64,000 bases of DNA, taken from assembly GCA_027627705.1 (NCBI GenBank), contig CP091242.1:2220677-2284676 (forward strand). Reading direction: 5' to 3'. The notes under the pieces are model-generated. The model did not search any database. It was not told the DNA's origin and saw nothing but the letters and a program-made list of their open reading frames with translations. The DNA comes from Hyphomonadaceae bacterium BL14 (GTDB taxonomy: Bacteria; Pseudomonadota; Alphaproteobacteria; Caulobacterales; Maricaulaceae). Position numbers and translations under genes: made by a program. Shown here one piece after another: positions 35,321 through 45,021 of this stretch (position 1 is the stretch's first letter; each line of letters begins with the position of its first letter).

Positions 35321-36334
35321 CTACTCCGGCAGATCAAAGCTCATCAGCAGCGTGCGCTGGGTGGCGCTGAAATTGTCATCGGAGATGAGGTAGAGGCGCT
35401 GACGGCCATCGACGGTCACCACGGCGGCGGCTTCGATATTGTCGACCGTCATGTCAGGCGTGATCTCGGCCAGCAGCTCACCCGCCGGGCGGTTGCGCGG
35501 ATCGAGGATGGCGGCTTCGGTTATGCGGCTGATGCGGATGCGATTGCCCACATCGCGCCGCCAGAAGCGCTGCACGGCCAGGAGCTGCCCATCGCCCAGC
35601 TCAGCAAACGCCACCAGCCCGAAGCCCGGCGCCAGCTGGACGCGGTGCCCGGTCGCCTGCGCGCCCGGATCGGAGAGATCGTAGCGGAAGACCGTGTGAA
35701 CGCCGGTAATGCCTTGCGGATATTCCACCCCCACCCAGGCGAAGCCCGACTGGACGGCGAGGGCTTCCAGAGAGCCGTTGTCAGGCAGATCATCCGCCCC
35801 CGGCGGCGGGGGCAGGCGGGTGGCGTTGGCCGAGCCGATCAGCGACCAGTCCTCGCCCAATATATAGGATTCCACCCGGTGATGACGTTCAAAGCTGACG
35901 AGATACACGCCGTCCGACCAATGGGCGAGGCCTTCAGCGTCGGCCCAGCGGCCCTCCAAAGGCGCGCCGTCGAAATCACGCAAGGGTGCCATGCGGGCAT
36001 TATCCAGCGCCAGCGGCGCGCCGTCCGCGTCATGGATGATGTCGGCGACAAGCCATTGCCCGCGATCGGAGATGGCCAGCAGGCGCGTGCCGTCAGCGCT
36101 GAGCTCCAGCGCTGAAAACCCGCCAAAGGCGGGATCGGGGGACGTCAGGGCGAGCCCGCCGCGATAGATGAGCGCGCCTGCATCGCGGCGCTCGGGATCA
36201 TCGGGATAGAGCGGGACGGAGACCGCCTCGATCATGACCGCGCGCTCTTCGCTTCGCGTATCGCCCGCTTGCGCGCCGCACGCCGCCGTCAGCGCCAGCG
36301 CGCCGGCCAGCCACAGGGGCTTGAGGTGCATCAT
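35321..36334 (-). CDS. Esterase-like / phytase-like beta-propeller lipoprotein
   Basis: This matches the family annotated as esterase-like activity of phytase. ATG 36334 opens a lipoprotein signal (HLKPLWLAGALALTAAC), so the mature protein would be membrane-anchored outside the cytoplasm. The body has GGLALTSPDPAFGGFSAL, LLAISDRGQWLVAD, WADAEGLAHWSDGVYLVSFE and NIEAAAVVTVDGRQRLYLISDDNFS, blade-like repeats with acidic metal-site residues. The substrate (phytate or a phosphoester) is unproven. The frame runs upstream to 36418 without signal-like character. It follows cobS on the same strand, where cobT would be expected. Confidence 0.8.
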   Translation of the reverse strand: MMHLKPLWLAGALALTAACGAQAGDTRSEERAVMIEAVSVPLYPDDPERRDAGALIYRGGLALTSPDPAFGGFSALELSADGTRLLAISDRGQWLVADIIHDADGAPLALDNARMAPLRDFDGAPLEGRWADAEGLAHWSDGVYLVSFERHHRVESYILGEDWSLIGSANATRLPPPPGADDLPDNGSLEALAVQSGFAWVGVEYPQGITGVHTVFRYDLSDPGAQATGHRVQLAPGFGLVAFAELGDGQLLAVQRFWRRDVGNRIRISRITEAAILDPRNRPAGELLAEITPDMTVDNIEAAAVVTVDGRQRLYLISDDNFSATQRTLLMSFDLPE

Positions 36335-36431
36335 GGGTCCGGCCCGCCTTGATCCGCAGCGCCTGCGCGCCTGAATGGACAGAGTATGGCCCGGTTCGGT
36401 GACGGTTTCAGCCCGCAAGCCGATAGGCAGA

Positions 36432-37421
36432 TCAGGCCGCCTGCACCGGCTTCACCGCGCTTTCGGGCAGGTCCTCGCCGAACACGCGCTGATAGAATTC
36501 CGCCAGAATCGGCCGTTCCAGCTCGTCGCACTTGTTCACGAAGGTCAGGCGGAAAGCCAGGCCCGGATCGCCGAAAATCGCGGTGTTTTCCGCCCAGGTG
36601 AGCACGGTGCGCGGGCTCATCACGGTGGACAGATCCCCGGCGATAAAGGCGTTGCGGGTCATGTCGGCGACTTTGACCATGTCGGCAATCTGCTTGGCGC
36701 CTTCGGGCGTTTTGGCGGTCTCGCCGATCTTGGCCGAGACGATGGCGCGCTCGGTCTCGGCGGGCAGATAATTGAGCGTGGCGACGATGGACCAGCGGTC
36801 CATCTGGCCCTGATTGATCTGCTGCGTGCCGTGATACAGCCCCGTGGTGTCGCCCAGACCCACCGTGTTGGTGGTGGCGAACAGCCGGAAATGGGAGTGG
36901 GCGCGGATCACCCGGTTCTGGTCCAGCAGGGTCAGCGAGCCCGAGGCTTCCAGCACGCGCTGGATCACAAACATCACATCGGGGCGGCCGGCATCATATT
37001 CATCGAACAGGAGGGCGACCGGGCGCTGTACGGCCCAGGGCAGTATGCCTTCCTGGAACTCGGTAATCTGCTGGCCGTCGCGCACCACGATGGCGTCCTT
37101 GCCCACCATGTCGATACGGCTGACATGGCTGTCCAGATTGACCCGGATCATCGGCCAGTTGAGGCGCGCGGCCACCTGCTCCACATGGGTGGATTTGCCG
37201 GTGCCGTGATAGCCCTGGATCATGACGCGCCGGTTGAACGCAAAGCCCGCCAGAATGGCGCGCGTGGTCGCCGGATCGAACACATAGGTGGGGTCGATCT
37301 CCGGCACGTGCTCGCCGCGCGTGGAGAAAGCAGAGACCTTGAAGCCGGGATCAAACCCGAACAGGGCCTGGCAATCGGCGGTCGTATCGGGGGTGGCGGA
37401 AAGCAGGGCGTCGTCGGTCAT
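36432..37421 (-). CDS. cobS: Cobaltochelatase subunit CobS-like AAA+ ATPase
   Basis: The 329-residue AAA+ protein has Walker [10 protein letters not shown] near residue 74, Walker [11 protein letters not shown] and sensor LFATTNTVG, matching CobS of the aerobic CobNST cobaltochelatase, which inserts Co2+ into hydrogenobyrinic acid a,c-diamide. CobS and CobT normally sit side by side, with a DnaJ-like gene and bolA in front, as here; but no cobT follows, and the next gene is a phytase-like lipoprotein. The protein may therefore act with a distant cobT, or in another MoxR-like chaperone role. The start ATG 37421 lies about 100 bases after the DnaJ-like gene. Confidence 0.9.
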   Translation of the reverse strand: MTDDALLSATPDTTADCQALFGFDPGFKVSAFSTRGEHVPEIDPTYVFDPATTRAILAGFAFNRRVMIQGYHGTGKSTHVEQVAARLNWPMIRVNLDSHVSRIDMVGKDAIVVRDGQQITEFQEGILPWAVQRPVALLFDEYDAGRPDVMFVIQRVLEASGSLTLLDQNRVIRAHSHFRLFATTNTVGLGDTTGLYHGTQQINQGQMDRWSIVATLNYLPAETERAIVSAKIGETAKTPEGAKQIADMVKVADMTRNAFIAGDLSTVMSPRTVLTWAENTAIFGDPGLAFRLTFVNKCDELERPILAEFYQRVFGEDLPESAVKPVQAA

Positions 37422-37519
37422 GTGGATCCGGCTTTAATCTGGCAGGAGGAACAGGTCAGGTGCATCTGGTTGAACGTAACTAGCGCGCCAGGCCGGGCGG
37501 CGCCACCGCAGAGGCGCCA

Positions 37520-38152
37520 TCACGCCATCCCGGCATTTTTCAAAATCTGATAGCTCGCGACGACCCTTTGCAATTGCTCTTCCATGGAGCGGTCGCCGCC
37601 ATTGGAGTCGGGGTGATAGGCGCGCACCAGCTCGGCATAGCGCTTGCGCACCTCGCCGCGTGTGGCGGTGCGTTCCAGGCGCAGGGTCTCCAGCGCGCGC
37701 TGGTGCAGGCGGCCAAGGCCCGGTTCCGGGTCTGCCGCGCGCTCGCGCGCCCGCTCTGCGCCGGGCGGCGGGCGGTCGCCGAACAGGGAGAAGGGGTCGA
37801 CGAACCCGTCCTGGAAGCTTTTGGCCGCGCGCTCGGCGCGCTTGCGCGTGCCCGACCCGGCGGAGAAATTCCAGGTGGGGCGGTGGCCGTACTGGTCGGC
37901 GCGGGCATGGGCGCGGGCCTCCTCCTCGCTCATGCCCTCAAAGAAATTCCACGCCTTGTTGTACTCGGCGGCGTGGGCGGCGCAGAACTGATAATACTCG
38001 CCGGGCAGGGCCGGATTCTTCGGCGAGCGGGCTGTCGCCTTGGCGCGGCATTGCGGATAATCGCACACGCGTTCGCGCGGCCCGGCCGCGTCACGCGGGG
38101 GCTTGATGCGGATGTCGACAAACCGCGGGCGGTATTTGTAATCGCCGTCCAT
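37520..38152 (-). CDS. DnaJ-domain protein with N-terminal cysteine motif
   Basis: From MDGDYKYRPR (38152) the product is 210 residues. The C-terminal 60 residues form a J-domain with the HPD signature (VRAYHPDSNGGDRSMEEQL), while the N-terminal half has CDYPQC and YQFCAAHAAEYN, a possible zinc site, and FFEGMSEEEARAHARADQYG. This is the alphaproteobacterial DnaJ-like protein encoded next to cobS and bolA. It probably recruits DnaK to a specific client; which one is unknown. The frame extends to 38338 but that part overlaps the divergent bolA and is not credible. Confidence 0.87.
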   Translation of the reverse strand: MDGDYKYRPRFVDIRIKPPRDAAGPRERVCDYPQCRAKATARSPKNPALPGEYYQFCAAHAAEYNKAWNFFEGMSEEEARAHARADQYGHRPTWNFSAGSGTRKRAERAAKSFQDGFVDPFSLFGDRPPPGAERARERAADPEPGLGRLHQRALETLRLERTATRGEVRKRYAELVRAYHPDSNGGDRSMEEQLQRVVASYQILKNAGMA

Positions 38153-38204
38153 GGGGGCAAGTATGGGGTGCGTCCGGTTTGCGGGCAATGAACGGGTGAC
38201 GCGC

Positions 38205-38474
38205 ATGACCACAATCGCGCAGCAGATCGAGACCGCGCTGACCGCCGCCTTCGCGCCGGCGCAGCTGGCCGTCATCGATGACAGCCATCTCCATGCCGGC
38301 CATGCCGGCGCGCGAGAGGGCGGGGAAAGCCATTTCACGGTGGAGATTGTGGCGGACGCCTTCGCCGGTCAGAGCCGGGTGGCGCGCCACCGTCTGGTCA
38401 ATACCGCGCTGGCCGATCTGCTGGCCGGGCCGGTGCATGCGCTGGTGATTCGCGCGAAAGCGCCGGGGGAGTAG
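38205..38474 (+). CDS. BolA family protein
   Basis: From MTTIAQQIETAL (38205) the protein has 89 residues with the BolA class II KH-like fold: AVIDDSHLHAGHAGAREGGESHF holds the conserved His residues (landmarks DDSHLHAGH and GGESHF), and RLVNTALADLLAG is the C-terminal helix. BolA proteins work with monothiol glutaredoxins in Fe-S cluster handling or as transcription factors. The frame opens at 38151, but the upstream part overlaps the divergent DnaJ-like start. This alphaproteobacterial neighbourhood (bolA divergent from dnaJ-like-cobS) is conserved. A palindromic tandem array follows the stop. Confidence 0.92.
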   Translation: MTTIAQQIETALTAAFAPAQLAVIDDSHLHAGHAGAREGGESHFTVEIVADAFAGQSRVARHRLVNTALADLLAGPVHALVIRAKAPGE

Positions 38475-38496
38475 GCGCCAGACTTTGGTCGGCCGC

Positions 38497-38726
38497 CTTT
38501 TCGAACCGCAAAACCGGTGCCCACTTTTGCTGAAAAGGCTTCAGTTTTGGTTTGCCGCCTTTTCGAACCGTAAAACCGGTGCCCACTTTTGCTGAAAAGG
38601 CTTCAGTTTTGGTTTGTCGCCTTTTCGAACCGCAAAACCGGTGCCCACTTTTGCTGAAAAGGCTTCAGTTTTGGTTTGTCGCCTTTTCGAACCGCAAAAC
38701 CGGTGCCCACTTTTGCTGAAAAGGCT
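38497..38726. repeat. Four tandem copies of a 62-bp palindromic unit
   Basis: Units begin at 38497, 38559, 38621 and 38683, a period of exactly 62 bases, with only two base differences among the full copies; the fourth is cut after about 44 bases, and a diverged partial copy precedes the first. Each unit contains nested inverted repeats: GCCTTTTC pairs with GAAAAGGC, and GCAAAA with TTTTGC, around CCGGTGCCCAC. The array fills the gap between convergent bolA and the LysR gene. The CCCACTTTTGC core is shared with the element at 19415-19583. Short ORFs across it are just translations of the repeat. Confidence 0.92.
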
Positions 38727-38727
38727 C

Positions 38728-39618
38728 CTAATTCTCCCACCGCCGCGCTTCCTCAATGATGAAGCTGGCGAAGGCGGCGACGCGGCGTGAGCCGCGCAGC
38801 TCTTCGGGATAAATCAGATAGGTCTCGAACACCGGCCCACTCGTCTCGGGCAGGATGCGCAGGAGGTTGGCGTTCTCGCGCGCAACGTAGTCGGGCAGGC
38901 CTGCAATGCCGATCCCGGCTTCGCACAGGCGCATCACGCCCTTGATGGTGTTCACCTCTGCGACGGGTTCGCGCGGCTTGCGCCCGTCGCGCCCGATCAT
39001 CAGCGGCCAGCCCAGCTGCGGGATCGGGGCGAGATGGCGCGGCCCGTAGGCGATCAGGCTGTGATCGTCGAGATCAGCCTCGATCAGGGGCGCGCCGCGC
39101 CGGGCCAGATAGGCCGGGGACGCGTAGAGATGCTGGCCGGCGTCCATCAGCTTGCGCTGGATGACATCCTTCTGGGTGGGTGCCCAGGGCCGGATCGCCA
39201 CATCGGCCTCCAGCCGCGCAATATCCAGCTCGTGATCGGTGAGCAGGAGGCGAAGGCGGATATTGGGGAAGGCGGCGTGAAAGCCCGCCAGGCGCGGCGC
39301 CAGCCAGATGGAGCCCAGCGCCGTGGGCGCGGTGATGCGCAGCAGCCCGCTGGGCTCGTCGCGCACGTCCTGAACCGCGCCTTCGGCCAGCGCGATGCGT
39401 CCGGCGATATCGCCCGCCGCCTCGAACAGGACCCGGCCCGGCTCGGTCAGCAGGAGCCCGCGCGTATGCCGGTGAAAGAGCTTCACCCCGAGACTGTCTT
39501 CCAGCGCGGAGATCTGCCGGCTCACCGCCGACTGGGACAGGTTCAGCGTCTCCGCCGCACCGGTGAGCGAGCGCGCCTCGGCGGCGGCGTGGAAGGATTT
39601 CAGCTTGTCCCAGTCCAT
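38728..39618 (-). CDS. LysR family regulator, LsrB/VtlR-like
   Basis: The 296-residue protein starts MDWDKLKSFHAAAEARSLTG and continues AAETLNLSQSAVSRQISALE, the winged HTH, followed by an effector-binding domain (GLLRITAPTALGSIWLAPRL onward). The MDWDKL start and FHRHTRGLLLTE segment are typical of the alphaproteobacterial LsrB/VtlR group, which in rhizobia and Brucella controls oxidative-stress, lipopolysaccharide or sRNA genes and is encoded beside trxB. Here trxB is 3.3 kb upstream on the same strand with three genes in between, which supports the assignment. It lies 10 bases after the ABC permease gene, so it may be the last gene of that operon. Confidence 0.85.
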   Translation of the reverse strand: MDWDKLKSFHAAAEARSLTGAAETLNLSQSAVSRQISALEDSLGVKLFHRHTRGLLLTEPGRVLFEAAGDIAGRIALAEGAVQDVRDEPSGLLRITAPTALGSIWLAPRLAGFHAAFPNIRLRLLLTDHELDIARLEADVAIRPWAPTQKDVIQRKLMDAGQHLYASPAYLARRGAPLIEADLDDHSLIAYGPRHLAPIPQLGWPLMIGRDGRKPREPVAEVNTIKGVMRLCEAGIGIAGLPDYVARENANLLRILPETSGPVFETYLIYPEELRGSRRVAAFASFIIEEARRWEN

Positions 39619-39628
39619 CGGCCGCCCC

Positions 39629-40888
39629 CTAAACCCGGATCGTCATGCCGTCGGCCAGCGACTGGCGATAGGCCCGCCAGGCCGGGACCATGCCCAGAAG
39701 CCCCGCCGCGCCGGTGACGGCTGCAATCACGATCAGGTCCTGCAGGCCGGGCCCGGTCCCGATCAGCACGATGCCGAACCGGGCTTCCAGCAGTGGTGCT
39801 CCGATATAGAGCGCGCCATGGGTCAGGCCTGCGCCGATCACCGCGCCGGCCAGCGCCAGCAGGACGGCCTCGGCCACCAGGAGGACGAAGATATGGCGTG
39901 GCCGGGCACCCAATGCACGCAATATGGCCATCTCGCGCCGGCGCTCATTCAGGCTGGTCAGGATGGAGATCAGGATGGAGATGAGGCCGGTGAGCACCAC
40001 GAAGGCGGCGACCGCAGCCAGAGTGGTTTCCGCTGCGCCCACCACCTGCCAGAGCTGGGCCAGCGCCACGCCGGGCATGATCGCCTGCAGCGGCTCTCGC
40101 GGATAGGTGTTCACCGCCCGTTGCAGGCGCAGCGCGCCCACGGGGCTGTCGAGCCCCACCAGAAATGCCGTGATCTGGTCAGGGCTGAGATCCATGGCCG
40201 CCAGCTCGTCCGGCGTGCGCGCCGAGCCCCGGCCCGTGGCCCCGTCCAGATGGATCGCCTCGATGGCTTCCAGCGACACGAACACCGACCGGTCCACCGG
40301 CGTGCCGGTAGGGGCCAGAATGCCGGTCAATGTGAACGGGTTGAGATCATGCTCGATGAAGCTGACCGGGCCGGAGCCATGGGCGACCACGATCTCCTCT
40401 CCGACGTCATAGCCCAGCTGGCGCGCGACTGTGGCCCCGGCGACCGCCTCGAACAGGCCGTCAAAAGGTTCGCCGCCGGCGAAGCTCAGCGGCCGGCGGC
40501 CGGCATATTGATAGCGCTCGAAGAACTCGGCTGTGGTGCCCACGACCCGGAAGCCGCGATGGGAGTCACCCAGGCTGATCGGCACGGTCCAGGCCACGCC
40601 CGGCGCGCCCGCCACCTGCTGATAGCTGTCCCAGGTGATGTTGTTGGTGGCGTCCCCGATATGGAACACCGAATAGAGCAGGAGATTGACCGGGCTGGAG
40701 CGCGCCCCGACGATCAGGTCGACGCCCGAGATCGTGTTCTCAAAGCTGGCGCGCGCGCCCTGACGCGCCTTCTCGACGCCCAGATAGAGCATCACCGACA
40801 CGGCCACGATGGCGACAGTCAACGCCGCCGTGAGGCCCCGGCTGAGGATGGAGCGCCAGGCCAGCGAGACGATCGGGGCCGCGCTCAT
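39629..40888 (-). CDS. FtsX/MacB-type ABC transporter permease
   Basis: The 419-residue protein has an N-terminal helix (about residues 15-38), a periplasmic domain (about 40-270) and three C-terminal helices (about 280-305, 330-355 and 375-400) with the FtsX signature ERRREMAILRALGARPRHIFVLL. This is the topology of LolC/E, MacB and DevC mechanotransmission permeases, which move lipoproteins or peptides out of the membrane rather than through it. Its ATPase gene overlaps it by 4 bases. No membrane-fusion protein gene is next to it, so the substrate is open. Confidence 0.9.
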   Translation of the reverse strand: MSAAPIVSLAWRSILSRGLTAALTVAIVAVSVMLYLGVEKARQGARASFENTISGVDLIVGARSSPVNLLLYSVFHIGDATNNITWDSYQQVAGAPGVAWTVPISLGDSHRGFRVVGTTAEFFERYQYAGRRPLSFAGGEPFDGLFEAVAGATVARQLGYDVGEEIVVAHGSGPVSFIEHDLNPFTLTGILAPTGTPVDRSVFVSLEAIEAIHLDGATGRGSARTPDELAAMDLSPDQITAFLVGLDSPVGALRLQRAVNTYPREPLQAIMPGVALAQLWQVVGAAETTLAAVAAFVVLTGLISILISILTSLNERRREMAILRALGARPRHIFVLLVAEAVLLALAGAVIGAGLTHGALYIGAPLLEARFGIVLIGTGPGLQDLIVIAAVTGAAGLLGMVPAWRAYRQSLADGMTIRV

Positions 40889-41607
40889 GACAGCACCCCT
40901 GCGCGCTGCACATGGTTGAGCGCGGCGAGGTCTTCGGCGCGGTCAAAATGGCCCGCCAGCGATCCGTCATGACTGACAAAGACCAAAGCTGCGCCCGAGG
41001 CGGCGCATTCTTCCATCAGCAGGGTGATGAAGGCATCGCGGCTGTCGGCGTCCAGCGCGCTGGTGGGCTCGTCGGCCAGAATCAGGCCGGGCCTGCCGAT
41101 GAGGGCGCGGGCCGCCGCCACGCGCTGCTGCTGACCTACCGACAGGGCGCGCGCCGGGCGGTTCCAGACCTGGTCCGGATCAAGGCCCAACCGGGCGAGC
41201 AGGCGCCGGCCTTCAGCCTCCAGCGCGGCCGGCCCGTCCGGGCGGCGCTGATCGGAGAAGCGGCCCGGCAGGGTGATATTCGCCCCGGCCGGCAGCCAGG
41301 GCAGGAGGTTGAACATCTGAAAGATCACGCCCAGCCGGTCGGCGCGGAAGCGGTCGCGGCGCGCCGCGCTCATGGCCGACAGGTCTTCGCCCAGCACCCG
41401 CACACGGCCGTCGCTGGCATCAAGGATCCCGGCGATCAGGCCCAGCAGGGTGGATTTGCCCGAACCGCTGGCGCCTTTGAGGAACACGCGCTCTCCGGCA
41501 GACACGGTGAAGCGGTCGATGGCGATCACGGCAGGTGCGCGCCGCCCATAGGCGAAGCGCACCTGGTCAAGATCGATGGCGGGGGCGCCGGGCGGGACAG
41601 AATTCAT
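40885..41607 (-). CDS. LolD/MacB-type ABC transporter ATP-binding protein
   Basis: The 240-residue ATPase has Walker A LKGASGSGKST, signature LSVGQQQRVAAARALI, Walker B LILADEPTSALD and the switch His in FVSHD. The family partners FtsX-like permeases; the ATGA overlap with the downstream permease gene shows the pair acts together. The Walker A sequence GASGSGKST instead of GPSGSGKST is common in this group. It may be part of the same transcript as DUF547 and lsrB-like. The start ATG 41607 is conventional. Confidence 0.92.
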   Translation of the reverse strand: MNSVPPGAPAIDLDQVRFAYGRRAPAVIAIDRFTVSAGERVFLKGASGSGKSTLLGLIAGILDASDGRVRVLGEDLSAMSAARRDRFRADRLGVIFQMFNLLPWLPAGANITLPGRFSDQRRPDGPAALEAEGRRLLARLGLDPDQVWNRPARALSVGQQQRVAAARALIGRPGLILADEPTSALDADSRDAFITLLMEECAASGAALVFVSHDGSLAGHFDRAEDLAALNHVQRAGVLS

Positions 41608-41658
41608 GACCCATCACCTAGCGTGAACGGCCGGTCCGGCCAAGCGCCCCGGTATGCC

Positions 41659-42867
41659 TCAGTTCGAAATCTCGTCACCCTCGGTGGTGACGCGGCGCGC
41701 GCCGCCTTCACTTTCCGGCGTGGTGTCCACATCCCGGATGGTGACCGAGCCGAAGCGTCCCTGACGCAGGAATTCCAGGCGGCGTTCGATGACCGTCACG
41801 ACAAGGTCGCGGGCATGGGGCGGCAAACCGCTGCACGGGTTGGACGCGGTCGCTCCCATTTCACTGCCCGTCGACACGACGTTGAAGCCGCTATCGCCGC
41901 CACAGCGGTGCACGCCATTGGTCAGGTCCGCAATCAGCGTGTCATAGGTCAGGAAATCCGGCAGCTGGCCGATACTGATGGACTGGCGCGCATCCCCGTC
42001 GGCGAAGGCGGTCAGATGGCTTTCCAGATCCTGGGGCCATTGCGCGAACAGGCTGTCGCGCCATTCCTGATACAGGGGCGAGATCCGATAGCCCTGGTTG
42101 ACGTCCTCGACACCGCGCAAGGCGTTCACGAACTCGCCCGCGCCGGCGGACAGCTGGGCCCAGACACGCGCGCCTTCAAACGGCTGGCGCTGAATGCTCG
42201 GACCACCGACCGACCCGGAAAAGAAGCCATACATCACGCGCGGATCGGACCAGTTGGCCCCGACCACATTGAAGCGGATATCGTTGAGGCTGAGACGCTG
42301 ACCTTCGATCGTGACCAGCGGCGCGTCATGCAGCGGCTGGCCGTCAATGCGCAAGCGCGCCACATTCGTCACCGGATAGCGCCGGGCGATTTCATCAATC
42401 ACCACGATATTGTGCAGGTTCAGCCAGTAGGCCAGCTGCTCGTCGGGAGACAGGCTGGCCAGCGGCACATGGCTGGGCAGGCTTTCCAGCTCGGCGCGAT
42501 ACTGGGAGATGACGTCCTTGTGCTCACGCGACATCGTGTGGAACACGACGCGATTGCCTTCATACCGGTAGCGCGACGTGCTGCCCAGATTGATCCGGGT
42601 GCCGGTGCGTTCCACGCGGCCGCGGCCCGGAATGCGGTCCGACCGGCCCACTTCGTAGACACTGCCGCCGAGAATCTCGCTCATGGCAGTATAGTCGATC
42701 CGGATGCGGCTGTCCTGATCATGCTCGGCAAAGCGGGCAAAGGCCGGATCGGTGGCGGCCATGGCCGCCGGCGCGCTGACGCCCGCCAGAGCAAGGACGC
42801 AAACAGCGGCGGCAGCGTGGCGGCGCCAGCGCTGAAGCGCAGGGCGTTGATCGAGCAAGGCGTTCAT
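41659..42867 (-). CDS. Exported DUF547 domain protein
   Basis: From MNALLDQRPAL (42867) the 402-residue precursor has a signal peptide (hydrophobic AAAAVCVLALAGVSAPAAMA, cut near residue 38) and a DUF547 domain with FHTMSREHKDVISQYRAEL, LASLSPDEQLAYWLNLHNIV, RLSLNDIRFNVV and DPRVMYGFFSGSVGGPSI. The domain resembles transglutaminase-like folds and is common in bacterial periplasmic proteins with unknown function. The longer frame start at 42882 is a TTG with no gain in family match. It lies between trxB and the ABC pair, all leftward. Confidence 0.86.
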   Translation of the reverse strand: MNALLDQRPALQRWRRHAAAAVCVLALAGVSAPAAMAATDPAFARFAEHDQDSRIRIDYTAMSEILGGSVYEVGRSDRIPGRGRVERTGTRINLGSTSRYRYEGNRVVFHTMSREHKDVISQYRAELESLPSHVPLASLSPDEQLAYWLNLHNIVVIDEIARRYPVTNVARLRIDGQPLHDAPLVTIEGQRLSLNDIRFNVVGANWSDPRVMYGFFSGSVGGPSIQRQPFEGARVWAQLSAGAGEFVNALRGVEDVNQGYRISPLYQEWRDSLFAQWPQDLESHLTAFADGDARQSISIGQLPDFLTYDTLIADLTNGVHRCGGDSGFNVVSTGSEMGATASNPCSGLPPHARDLVVTVIERRLEFLRQGRFGSVTIRDVDTTPESEGGARRVTTEGDEISN

Positions 42868-42961
42868 GGCGGCAATCCCCAAAAAAGGTTGTAACAGGCG
42901 CGCTGTATACGCGGGTCATGCCCGCGTCGTTGTTACACCCCGATGAAATTCGTGTAATTCA

Positions 42962-44410
<1,449 letters not shown>

Positions 44411-44827
44411 ATGAATTCCCACGAAGAATACACCTACATCATTCATACAAACCCCAACATTATTTACACAATGGTGGGCGCTTACGAGCGCCATGACGAA
44501 ATTGTACGAGATATGCTTGTAATATTATCAGATATTAAAGCAAAACGCATAAGTGGAATGATTATTGATTTCCGCAAGGTAAACAATCCACTAGATCATT
44601 ATGAGCACATTGATCTTGCCAATCGCACGCGTCTATTTTTCAACGACTACACACCGACAGGATGGATTACTGACGCAGCGGGCGCAGGTCATGCCGGGGA
44701 TATGGTGCGGCTGCTGCGGGACAGGGGTATGAACACCAGGATGTTTACGAGCTGGGCGGTCCTCACAAAATGGCTGGGCTGCCCGCGGGCGGCTGATCCG
44801 TCCATCAAGGATACGCTGGAGCTCTGA
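44411..44827 (+). CDS. Orphan STAS-like-size soluble protein with AT-rich 5' part
   Basis: The 138-residue product (MNSHEEYTYIIHTNPNIIYT...) has alternating strand and helix character, with AKRISGMIIDFRKVNNPLDHYE and ANRTRLFFNDYTP. This is loosely like SpoIIAA/STAS-type proteins; no firm family is recognised. The first about 250 bases are strikingly AT-rich, using codons such as ATA, TTA and AAA that are rare in neighbouring genes, while the last third (AGHAGDMVRLLRDRG onward) has normal GC-rich codon use. This suggests an imported or recombinant gene. It stands alone, with a possible terminator after it. Confidence 0.65.
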   Translation: MNSHEEYTYIIHTNPNIIYTMVGAYERHDEIVRDMLVILSDIKAKRISGMIIDFRKVNNPLDHYEHIDLANRTRLFFNDYTPTGWITDAAGAGHAGDMVRLLRDRGMNTRMFTSWAVLTKWLGCPRAADPSIKDTLEL

Positions 44828-44879
44828 AAACTGCGCAGCGGTCTCGCCAACCGCCGTGGCAGCAGGCGCTGGGTCGAAC

Positions 44880-44899
44880 ACCGGCGGGGTGCCGGTTTT
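44880..44899 (+). terminator. Possible terminator after the AT-rich gene
   Basis: ACCGGC (44880-44885) and GCCGGT (44891-44896) form a 6-bp stem with a 5-base loop, followed by TTTTGATT. It lies about 50 bases past the stop of the rightward gene. The stem is short. Confidence 0.5.
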
Positions 44900-45021
44900 G
44901 ATTGACCGCTCCAAAAGCACTCACCTGGTCCGGACACCGTGCGTTCCGGGACGCGTGCCGGCATCCTTCGGTCTGGCCGGTTTCGCGTGCCTGAGTCCCG
45001 CCCCGGAGACCCCGCGCCGCA

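Noticed and set aside
38497..38726. Possible CRISPR array
   Set aside because: The 62-bp units are contiguous and nearly identical throughout, with no unique spacers and no cas genes.
38398..38756. Short minus-strand ORFs with repeated KPKLKPFQQKWAPVL
   Set aside because: They are translations of the 62-bp DNA repeat. The period is not a multiple of three, so frames shift between units and no conserved protein can be selected.
42890..42937. TGTAACA...TGTTACA inverted repeat between trxB and DUF547
   Set aside because: The arms are 34 bases apart and 7 bases long; without comparative support this is too weak to call an operator.
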